A DNA stretch of 64,000 bases, taken from NCBI GenBank assembly GCA_963965975.1, contig OZ014424.1:248001-312000 (forward strand), written 5' to 3'. The stretch comes from Xestospongia bergquistia (Eukaryota; Porifera; Demospongiae; Haplosclerida; Petrosiidae). How positions within the stretch are numbered: position 1 is the first letter of the stretch; every line of letters begins with the position of its first letter. The translations under genes were made by a program, and so were the position numbers. Below are positions 53,037 through 64,000 of the stretch, piece after piece. Below the pieces are notes generated by a model. The model saw nothing but the letters and a program-made list of their open reading frames with translations, made no database searches and was not told where the DNA came from.

Positions 53037-54790
53037 CTATTTCAATTTTAACTGAACTGGTTTGTCCTGTTTATCCAGTCTGGGGAGTCCATGTTTTAGG
53101 TCATATTGGTGACTCAAGAAGGCATGTACCACATCCAACAGAAAAAAGATTTGAGTAAGAGAATAAGTTAGTGTTATCCCAAAATAGAAGTTAGCATTGG
53201 CACTTCCTGCATATATCCATAGATACCACATGATAGGACCTGTCACTGTAGTCACTACGACACACCCAATTAATATATATGTAAAACGTAGATCTAGGGG
53301 AGAAAGTGTTCATTAATTAGAATGGTGACCACACCTACTTACATCTGAAGGTGTAGCTCCATAATGGTAATAGTGCTAGAGGTAGTGCTATGTCTGCTAC
53401 TGTTGGATAGGATTTGAAGATTGCAATTGTTGAGAGCAATGTATATATCAGGAACATGGGATAGTTGCTATAGTAACAAGTGGGTGTGGTTAATAGTATG
53501 TTTAGTTTAGTTACCTAAACCTGATAGTGAAGGGTATACAATGAATGAAAGCATTGATTTGAAGAACACAGAGAAAGAAGAGTCGGAAATGTTCAAACAT
53601 GTCAGTAAAAAAATACCAGAAAAGACCAACATTGGGAGTAAAATCAGGAACAGAAAGACTTGATATGTGTAAGAGAGAGAGGAGGGTAAATGACCTAATA
53701 TAAGATCTACTTACATAACTCCATATATAGCTGTGATATAATCCCATGAGTCTGTTAGTACATGCGACAATGACATGATAACAACAGTCCATATTAATAT
53801 ATATAATATAAACTTTATTATCATAGTTACTCCACCACTCTATTATAACAATAGAAAGTTATTACTATCTATTATTATAATTACTTTATAAGCCATTAAT
53901 GAGAGGGGCAATACTAACATAATGGGGTAAAGAGAGAAATGAACAGCTAGACTCAAACCCAAACCACATAGGAACCAGTTACCTAAATATTAGGAATCAA
54001 CACACAATTATTGATCAGTCATATTTATTACCCTTTAATGCCATCCAAAGTAATAATGCTATACTCAAATGATTTAATGATATTGTTGAATATGCACAAC
54101 AAGATAGAATAGTGTATGGATTTAATAGATATCTAATTGAGGGGGTGGAGCATCAATTAATATTATTAATGTACTTACACTCCTGCTACTATTGAGGGTA
54201 ATGAGTCATTAGGAGTAATTAATAGAGGCTCCACCCCTTTACCAAAGCAGTGTTGTTCAGTTGATTGTCTCTGTAACTATTAAGGTATATTTAGTACATG
54301 TTACTATTTATAGAGACATATCACATTACCTCATTTTTATGATGTAATCTTGTTGCTTTAGCTAAACAAAATGCAATTAGCAAATCTATAATCTACAATG
54401 CTGATCATATGAATGTCACATGACTAATAGTGTACATACCACAAAGAATAAACCAACTATCATGTGACCAAATGGAACAATAGCTTGGAACAATAATAAC
54501 GTCAATGGACTCTATAAAATATTAAGAATACATTAACAGAAATTATTGCAAATACCTCATGAAAAATACCACCCTCATAAGGAGAGATCTCAGCCTCTTT
54601 TAGAGCCACACCCTCTTTTACTAGAGAGATGATGAATAATTAATAAGTTACTAACTGAGGGTCATTTCTCACATCTTGTCCATGAGTTTAATGGAGTAGA
54701 TAGTTCAACACGTTCACTGAACCAGTCACTAGAGACCTGTGAGATAAGAGCTATACGTAAGAACACTGATAATACAAACACGTGTTTCAT
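53037..54790 (-). CDS. PIGU: GPI transamidase subunit PIGU
   Basis: PIGU (yeast Cdc91) is a polytopic ER membrane subunit of the complex that attaches GPI anchors to proteins. The first exon from ATG 54790 gives [19 protein letters not shown], then [18 protein letters not shown], matching the luminal start of PIGU. Several small exons follow, with hydrophobic segments. The exon at about 53790-53511 gives [20 protein letters not shown], then [17 protein letters not shown], the most conserved PIGU block. The last exon gives [19 protein letters not shown] and ends at TAG 53037. Exact limits of the middle exons were not worked out. It converges with DHX16 (93 bases apart) and is divergent from CYLD. 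Confidence 0.92.
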
Positions 54791-54940
54791 CTCCTGGCAG
54801 CATAAACGAACATAAACGGAAATATACAAATTCAGGGGGTTTCCTGAAGAAGTTACAACAGTATTCTACATTACTTTTTACAGGTAACAATAAAAGAAAT
54901 TAGTTTTTAATTTTTTAAAACTATTTTTGACAGGTTTTAT
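54791..54940. promoter_or_regulatory. 150-bp PIGU/CYLD head-to-head interval
   Basis: The divergent start codons of PIGU and CYLD are 150 bases apart. A possible untranslated-exon intron for CYLD is suggested by CAGGTAACAA near 54880 and TTTTTGACAG near 54930, which would give a 5' leader intron of about 50 nt. Confidence 0.5.
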
Positions 54941-57900
54941 ATGGCCAGTTCACTGATAGCCATCTTATTGAAAGACAAACGTGGAGAAGGGAGGATTGAG
55001 GGTGAAGAAGAGGTACCATGGAATTGTCCAGTTGACAAAGGAGAGTTGATTATAGAAATTCCAGAAAAGGAGCGAGTTCCAAACACTGATGGTAAACAAC
55101 CTCACAATTATAGGTTGTATACTGGTGAACATGACAATATTACCCTCTATGCTGGTCCAACCGATATCTCACCATTACATGGAACTGAGGTTGACTACTT
55201 ATTACCTGTTCATCCTCCTAGTGCACGTATACAACAGTACACGAGAGAGAGCAGGATGACAGAAATTATGAACATAAAAGTTGGAGATTCAGTGATATTT
55301 AAACTAGATCAAGGAAAAAGTAATCCAATTGCCTATGTTCGTGGTAAAGTACGACATCTTGGTACTATACCAGAAAATGAGGGAATTTATTTTGGAATTG
55401 AAATAACAGTAAGTACTGTCCTGTATATTATTAAATATATTGCCATATACTAGGAGGATCAATATCTAGGCAAAGGTACTACTAATGGTAGACCTCATTT
55501 TAATTGTGGTCCTAATAATGCTGTATATATAGCTATGGATAAAATAGTACAGAAGTCTACATATCATTCTGACAAAGATGATCCCAGCAAACAACAAGGT
55601 GTTCCTCCAAAAAAACCTGTCATTTCCACCCAACCTACATTTAGTGAGAAACCTGGACAAAGACATTTTTCATCTCCTGCTCACAATACCAGAAGTCGTT
55701 CAGAGGCATTTCTACAAGAAAAGAAAGATACCAATAGTGGATCATATTCTAGAGGTATGATTGAGAAACACTAATAAAATTTATGATGATTTGGGTACAG
55801 AATCTCCTGGTATGGAACCTAAAAGGGACAGTTTATGGTCTAAAGGAAAAGGGGTAGTAGATAAAATAGCTCAAACATTTACTGGTCCACTTTCTGTCAC
55901 TGCTATGGTTGAATCTGAGGTGGTACCACATCCTGATGGCTATCAGTTCAAAGAAGGTGATCGTGTTGTACTACAGTCTGCAAAGGACAAAACTATCAAT
56001 GGTACTGTGAGGTGGGTGGGGCAAGTAAAATCGTCCAAAGAAGCTGGAAGTATTCCTATAAAAGCTGTTGGAATTGAAACAGTTAGTAATGACAAAATAA
56101 ATTATCATTTTATATATTGTCTTTTAGGATGTGAAAATTAAACCTGATAAAGAATTTCCTGATCTTCATCTCTGTGTCACTGGTAGTCATGGTCATGAGC
56201 TTTTTAGAGTAGCTCATAATCATGGACGTATATATCTTCCTGAACAATTAGTTGTTCATGCTAAAGACTATACTCAACAACAACAAATAGATAATCAACA
56301 AGAAGTGAAAATAGCCAAAGATTATGGTCTCAGTGTGGAAGAGTACAGAGCCCAACAAGAAATGTTAGAAGAAGCTAACAAGAATAGAGATATGGACCAT
56401 GAAGGAAGACGGCAAGAGTACACACCTCCAGATCCTCCAATAGGTGATGAAGAAGTACTTGCAGCTGGTAAAGGAGAGTTAGACCACTCAATTTATATGC
56501 TAGGAACTGGACAACCTTTCACTGAAGAGAGAATTGAACGTGAGCGACAAGCTTTAAAAGAATTTAAAGGGCAACAAGGAGGACAACATCGACAACATCA
56601 TCATGAGGAGATCACTCATGATTATCAGGTGATTGAGGAAGGACGGTTAGAAGAGAAAGAGGTGGAAGGAAGTTTTATTGAAATTTCTCAATTCACTTCC
56701 TCTCAGCTTTCAGGGAATGGAGCTTCAGCTGATAGGAAACAGACATCACAAGAACCCTCCACTAACCCACCATTATACCAAAATTTAGTACCTAGTCAGA
56801 CTTCTGGTAAAACTAACTTCTCTAAAAGTACACCCCCAAACCTTAATAACCCACCTGGTAGAGCAGAGAGGTGTCCAAGTCCATCTGAGAGGTTACCTAA
56901 TTTAAGTCTTCCCTCTCAACCCACCCCTTCTAGTGGTCCTCCTACTCAAGATCCCAGTCAGTTTGCTATAGGATCTATGGTTTACCTGCCAACCCAACGT
57001 GGTGAAGGTCTACAAGGTGTGGTCATGTGGATAGGGACACTCCCTGAAATCGATGGATTAGTGGCAGGTGTAGAACTAGTAAGTTCATACAATACTGATC
57101 CATTAGATATTAACATGATCTATTTAGGATAATCCACTTAGTGGATGTACTGATGGTACTCGGAATGGAAGACGATTCTTTAACTGTCTACCTGGAAGAG
57201 CTTACTTTTGTCCTATTGAAGCTCTAAGACTGGACACAAGATATATTGATCCAGGACAAATACCAGCAGCTGCAAGAGAAGACTTACAAAATCGTAAATT
57301 AACTAGTTCATATTATCACTATATTATCATCTTCTCTAACTACAGCATTGAAAGACTTAGTACCACAATTTGAGGAAGAAGATACTTTTGTAACTCCAGA
57401 TCTCTTTACTAAATACATTGGTGATGAACATGGTATACAAGGACATCATAATTCCTGTTATCTTGATGCTACTGTATTTGGGTTCTTTGCTTTGAGTGAC
57501 TCATTTGATATGATGTTACTAGAAGAACCTAATGATCATGTGGGACAGAAAATTAAATATATTCTCTGGAAAGGGATAGTAAATCCATTGAGAAAGTTAG
57601 TATAAGTTACTGATATAACAGGTTATTAAAACTGGTTTATAGGTATGGTCTGGCTAGACATGAATCTGTGATGGAATTACGCAATAATTTGGAAGAATTT
57701 GGTCGAATGAAAGGAGCCAATAAAGATGAAAAAGGTTAGTCATGTGACTATCACACTCTGATCACATGTTACTACCCTATTTTTAAGATCCTGAAGAGTT
57801 TCTTAACTTATTGTTTAAAGAAATATTACATGTTAAACCATTTCTAAGTATTAAGTAAGTGTTACTATATTTATAATATTTTATATATTGTTGTTTTTAG

Positions 57901-58914
57901 ACGACCTTTTGGAGTTGAAAAAGAGTATTTTATACAATTATTCTTTGAAATTGATCCTCAACAAAATGAACTACCAGAAACTGAAAAGTTGATAGCTCAA
58001 ATGTTTCATGAACAAAAGATCTCATTTACAAATGTATGATAAACTGTTTATCTTTTATTATGTATTAATAACTTTTTAGGTTCCTTCAAAACTATTACTT
58101 CAAATGCCTCGTTTTGGTAAAGACTTCAAAATGTATAATAGAATAATTCCCTCATTAACTATCAATGTTAAACCACTCCTTGATCCAAGTAAGATAGAGA
58201 TAGATAGTATGGTCAGTGACTATATCTCTCTCTTCTTCTCCCTCTCCCCCTCTTTCTCTCTTTTAGGTGCTAGAGGAACACAAAAATGTCATTTTTGTTT
58301 ATCTAAAACAGCCACTACTATTTGTTATACTTGTCCTAAAGATCTTTACCACATTAATGAACCTTATGTGTTCTATTGTAGCAATTGTTGTGAGAAAGCT
58401 CACAAAAATCGTAAAGATCATCACTGTGAGGATGTGGTATTACAGCAGGGTAATATTGGTGATGTTAATCAAATATCTCAGATGCAACTTTTATCTGTCA
58501 TATGTATTGAGACTAGTCATTATGTGTGTTATACAAGATCACAAAATCGATGGCTTTTTCATGACAGTATGGCTAACAGATTATGTAAGTTATAATGACT
58601 TAGTACTTCTCTCTTTATCATAATATCTCTCTACAGATGACATGTACAATATACCTAGAGTTGTGGATGTTACTCAAGACCTACAAGATTGGGTCTACAA
58701 TCCTGAAAACCGTCAAAAGTTAAAGGACTCACCTGCTAAGAGTATACCTGAATATGTTCGACGTTTTACTCAAGATATTTACATGTGTGTCTATGTTAAT
58801 CCTGACCTTGATCTGTATGGCGAAGCTACAGATCCTATAGTAAGCTTACAGGGAGGAGAACATTCCCATTATGGGGGACAGCAGTCAGGACATTTTAAGA
58901 GTACCACTGTGTAA
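54941..58914 (+). CDS. CYLD: CYLD deubiquitinase, stand-alone
   Basis: Twelve exons (54941-55408, 55454-55754, 55801-56081, 56128-57078, 57128-57293, 57346-57595, 57643-57734, 57788-57854, 57901-58033, 58080-58188, 58267-58584, 58637-58914) join in frame to about 1,137 residues. CYLD cleaves K63-linked and linear ubiquitin chains and restrains NF-kB and necroptotic signalling. Three CAP-Gly cores are seen: VRHLGTIPENEGIYFGIEI, DRVVLQSAKDKTING and GSMVYLPTQRGEGLQG. The USP domain has Cys (QGHHNSCYLDA), MPRFGKDFKMYN, the B-box-like Cys/His cluster (CHFCLSK, CYTCPKD, CSNCCEKAH), His (CIETSHYV) and Asp (FHDSMA). The last exon ends soon after DLYGEATDP, as in animal CYLD, with no kinase. A 45-nt in-frame stretch at about 56662-56706 has intron-like ends that are real introns in KIN1 and KIN5, so it may be optionally spliced. 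Confidence 0.93.
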
Positions 58915-60168
<1,254 letters not shown>

Positions 60169-63100
60169 CTAACTTAAGGAGGCATTAGTAACAAGATCAT
60201 GAAGTTTAAAGAAAGAGATGGCATCTAGACATTGATGTAGTTCTTCATAAGTTACTCCTTTACCAAATACATGTTGATAGGCTTCATTAAGTTTTTCTGA
60301 GAATGATCGAGTAGAGTCTTGTTTCAAAGACTCAATAACATGTGTGTTGATTCCAATTGCTGCAAGAAGGAGACAAAGTTTTTCCAACTGAAGTACCAGT
60401 CCTATGTTTTCAAAAAATTCAAATTTGATGGTTTCATCAGGATTAGGAGAATGCAAGAGAGTTCTTCGTAATTCATCATCCATGTAGAAGTAAGGCTCAA
60501 AAGAGAGAAGGTTCTCAATCGACACAAGAGGCTGTGATGAACGAACAGGTTGTACTCGTGATCTTTGAACTATTGCTTGCTTAGTTCGTTCTATTGCATA
60601 GCGCAAATGAACACTATTAAATAATTGCCTGGACTTGGGAGGTCTTATAACAGGATAATGTTGAGCAAATCGACCAGAAATAGGAATAAGGGCTTCTACT
60701 GGAGATACAGTGTTCTCCATGTTGGGATCAATGTCAGTTAATATTTCTTTAATCTTGCAAATCAAACGATTTCTTTTTATCATACACTGGACTTTAATCT
60801 CATCAGGTGACTCCTCATCTGATTTCATGCTAACTAAGATGGTCTGACTTGCATGAATATGAATAACTAATTCAAGCCCAATTAGAGGAAAGCTTGTCAT
60901 GAGGGTGCGTCTAGCTCGATCACATTGTATTCCTTCGGTGACTTCAGGATCTTGAGAAAGATTAAGAAGGAAGTGGTGAATGAAATGAGGCATGAAATAG
61001 TGATAACGCTCTGCCATAAAAGACCATGCAAACATCAGCTGACCAGTGTCATCGGGAACATCTAACACTTCAGGTAAGAGATGTGGGAAGAAGAACTGAT
61101 CCTCTTGGGGTTCACGAGACGGGGGGACAGGAACTTTATTACAATAATGATAATGAATCATAATTTGAAGCATCAGATCTTGATCTACTGGTTCTGATAG
61201 ATTCCCAAAGAGGCTGGCAATTTCATCTCGACTTAAGATACCATCACCTCCACCTGGATGTTCCGTTTGAAAGATCACCTCTTCCACTTTTTGTAGTAGT
61301 GGGTGACTATTAAAAATGATCCAACTTCTCTCTTTCTCTTCATCATCTGTTAAAACAACAAGGAGGTTGAGTTGTGACAGTGAATTACACAGCTCCAGCA
61401 CTTCATCCACACTTTGGCCAAATATTTTACAGTGCAATTTGTCAGAATGTAGTTCAGATATAATGTCACCTACTCTCAATGCACCTTCATTAACTTTCTG
61501 GCATATTTGTTCAATAATGGCATAAAGTATGTAGCATTTTGTTGGTAGTTGAGTACGGTGAATTCTAAGGCGTTGAAATTCAGCAGAGAGGTGTCTTCTA
61601 AGTAGGACGTTGGAAATAGTGCTATAGCGACATTCTATGGATATCTTTGCAATCACATTAAACAGACCCTCATCTATATGATTCTTTGCCCTTGGATAAG
61701 CAAGGTGCAAAAATCGTTCACGGTTTAATATGTGGCCAGGATTAAAGCTATATAAATGGCTACCCACTATAATGACATTTGGAGGGTGTGCAGCTTGACC
61801 TCTCACCCTTTCATGATGATATCGAATGAAATTAAGCCAATATACGATCTGCTTTGCTATGCTATCAATCTCATTATACAAATTGACCACGACAATAAAC
61901 ACAGCGTCAGACAGATGCCCAAACTGCAAGATAGCCTCATGTACAAACTCGCGATGACTTGATAAATCGTAAAAAACAACATTCCCAAACGAACCACTAT
62001 TAAAGACAGTAGGTATTATACCAGCTTGATGCTCATCTACATTATCAACTTTGAAAATGAAATTCCATACATGATTTTTTAATCCTTGAATTTGCAATGA
62101 TTTGATCAATGTGCTCTTCCCAGCACCTGAATCACCAACTACAACAACTGGAATGGTGTGTTCTAAAGCTGTATTGGAAACTTTCAGTTCAGGGAAAAGC
62201 TGTGGAAACAATGGACAGAGAATCAAAGGGTTACCTTTTGAATGGTTAAGTATTAACTTGGCTATTTCGATACATTGTTCTGCATTATTATCAACATTGG
62301 TAAGAGCTAGCGGAAGTAGATTAGTATAGTTTGGAGGGATAATAACTGAAGTAGGATGTGTGAGGATAGCTTTAGCAATATCGAGATTTTCAGCTTTAAC
62401 TGCCAACTCTAATGGTGTCATATCATCTATATCTGATACCCATATCAGTTCCTTCTTTAAACAATAATCAATAGCAGATAAAATGACCTTTACTATCTCT
62501 AACTGGTTACATTTGACAGCAAAATGTAACAAAGTAGTCTTCTCCTTGTTAGTTTGTCGTAATATGGTCTCAAGGTCATCTTCTTGTACATCAAGTAGAA
62601 TGCGAACTTTATCCACCTCTCCTTTACAAATGGCATCCCAAATTTCTGAAGAACTAAACTAAAGAAATAAACAGTTAATATATTTCAGATGTGATCTGAG
62701 TTATGACTTACTTCTCCAACAATTATATCAGGTCCCACCTTTAAGGCAACTACTCCGATATCTTTCAGCAGGTTCTTCTTTTCCACAGCTTTTTGAGTCA
62801 AGTGTTCTACAGCTGATCTTGTTGTGAGCCATGTTAACTGAAGAGTACTCAAGTTTGCTTTGGCTAATGTTAGTACATAATCCTCACATTCAAAAAATGT
62901 AGAAATATCAAGCTGAAGTTGATCCAGTGTTTTTTCTTTGTAGTCAACACTAAATTCCATCTTGATTGTTGCAGCATCATGATCAACACTCGTAAAAACT
63001 ATTCCTACCTCTTTTTGCTTTTTTTCCATTACCTCCATTAGCTGCCCAACTGTCGTTTCCTTATTAAACACATCAACTTCTGTATTATACTCTTGAAGCT

Positions 63101-63373
63101 TTGCCTTGACATCAGAGCTACCAAATTTTTCAACCAAACACTTTAACAGGTAATACTGGTTAAATGAAATAAATGGACTGGTCAGTTCAAAAATTTCATC
63201 AAATGTAGCCGCGTCTTGTAATTCAGGAATAAAGCCATCATTTGTAAGTGTACAAAGATAGCTAGCTATCTCAGTACCTTTGACATCAAATAAATTTTCC
63301 TTAAGACTACTAAAGAGTTCGGCAAAATTTTCAACAAGTTTTTTCTGCTTTTCTTCAGTATCTTCACATTCTC
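60169..63373 (-). CDS. Ankyrin / Roc-like GTPase / COR-like / death-like protein, 5' partial
   Basis: Two exons are clear: 63373-62712 (220 codons) and 62658-60169 (830 codons with stop), in frame. The upstream exon ends in phase 1 and was not found. The first exon encodes a helical region (NFAELFSSLKENLFDVKGTE) that may be a death-fold domain, then a mixed alpha/beta segment. The second encodes about three ankyrin repeats (TTLLHFAVKCNQLEIVKVIL, DDMTPLELAVKAENLDIAKA), a P-loop VVVVGDSGAGKSTLIKSL, a switch-II-like FYDLSSHREF, NVIIVGSHLYS in place of NKxD, a winged-helix COR-like part, and a C-terminal helical region (LCLLLAAIGINTHVIESLKQ) like a death domain. Ankyrin-Roc-COR-death is the tail order of DAPK1, here without its kinase. 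The G3 glycine is not evident, so nucleotide hydrolysis is doubtful. Family placement is moderate. Confidence 0.72.
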
Positions 63374-64000
63374 CTATATCAAAGAGGATAAAGCAATCAA
63401 TAATATCACAACACAAGTTACATATATGGTATAAAACAATAACAATAAAAATAAACAATGTTAACTAGTTGTTATAAGGAAATAGTCATATGAGCTCAAA
63501 GAAATTAGCATTCATAATCAAGGTAAAGCAATGCATGAATGAAATTATTAAATGGAAATTTTTCATTGACATCCTATATATTGAAAGTACCTATTATGAT
63601 GATAGTCAATCAATCATAGTATCATTATATATAATAAGATATCTGTTTTAATGGAGCATAGTTTTGTTATTTGTTTATCAAAACAATATTAGAGTACATG
63701 TATATATAGCAAATAAAAATAATATTTATTGTCATTTGCATTGTTTAAATTAAAACAAAGTTTGGTTACCATAGTTTCATCAATACAACATGCAACCCAA
63801 TAACAGTTATCTATGAAGCCAAAACTAGTACACATGTAGTCCAAACAGTAACTTTATATAATGTATTGTTTACACAATAATTGAAGCCATCAGCAAAGAA
63901 CGATAATATTTCAATGAAGCTATATGCATACTACAAACTGCCCTAGCAATATGATGCAGTTGACTGTGTTGATATACATGATGCAAGCTGTGTTATTACA
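63374..64000. other. Upstream of the Roc-like gene, no exon recognised
   Basis: AT-rich DNA holding the intron before the 63373 exon. Reading through the splice acceptor gives a few further open codons (DIG at 63374-63385), but no start exon with a matching phase-1 donor was identified. The true 5' end may lie beyond the window. Confidence 0.5.

Overview
The window looks like nuclear DNA of an early-branching animal, most likely a demosponge such as Amphimedon. It is AT-rich and gene-dense. Almost every gene is split by small GT-AG introns, many only 41-70 nt long. Recognisable genes are animal orthologues (metaxin-1, FHOD formin, DPH2, DHX16, PIGU, CYLD). Species assignment is an inference from gene content and intron size; no marker gene was tested.

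Layout: 1-12.5 kb, minus strand, metaxin-1 and then a long FHOD-type formin. 12.8-15.2 kb, plus strand, DPH2, head to head with FHOD. 15.3-47.7 kb, minus strand, a tandem array of nine TKL-type protein kinase genes (called KIN1 to KIN9 here) plus a tenth kinase fragment and a duplicated 3' half of DPH2. 47.7-52.9 kb, plus strand, the spliceosomal helicase DHX16. 53.0-54.8 kb, minus strand, PIGU. 54.9-58.9 kb, plus strand, a stand-alone CYLD deubiquitinase. 60.2-63.4 kb, minus strand, a gene with ankyrin repeats, a Roc-like GTPase, a COR-like region and a death-like C-terminus, whose 5' end is not found.

The kinase array is the remarkable part. One kinase C-terminus (coiled coil plus TKL kinase with HRD and DFG motifs, in two sequence classes A and B) is joined to different N-termini. 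KIN1 and KIN4 have three CYLD-type CAP-Gly regions with a class A kinase. KIN5 has three CAP-Gly regions with class B. KIN6, and its dead twin KIN2, have two CAP-Gly regions with class B. KIN7, KIN8 (dead) and KIN9 have a Neuralized (NHR) domain with class A. KIN3 is a complete CYLD, with CAP-Gly regions, B-box and USP catalytic domain, continuing in the same reading frame and the same last exon into the coiled coil and kinase. It is a deubiquitinase-kinase fusion of about 1,553 residues over 12 exons, with all GT-AG junctions in frame. CYLD is known to regulate NF-kB, RIPK and TAK1 signalling by removing K63 and M1 ubiquitin chains, and NHR domains occur in Neuralized E3 ligases. The locus therefore appears to be building ubiquitin-linked receptor-less kinases by domain swapping; the cellular role is inference.

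Duplication scars are abundant: about 5 kb block duplications at offsets of about 18.35 kb and 14.75 kb, relics of DHX16 exon 1 beside KIN7 and KIN8, a truncated DPH2 copy, and a MITE-like palindrome present in one spacer and absent from its paralogue.
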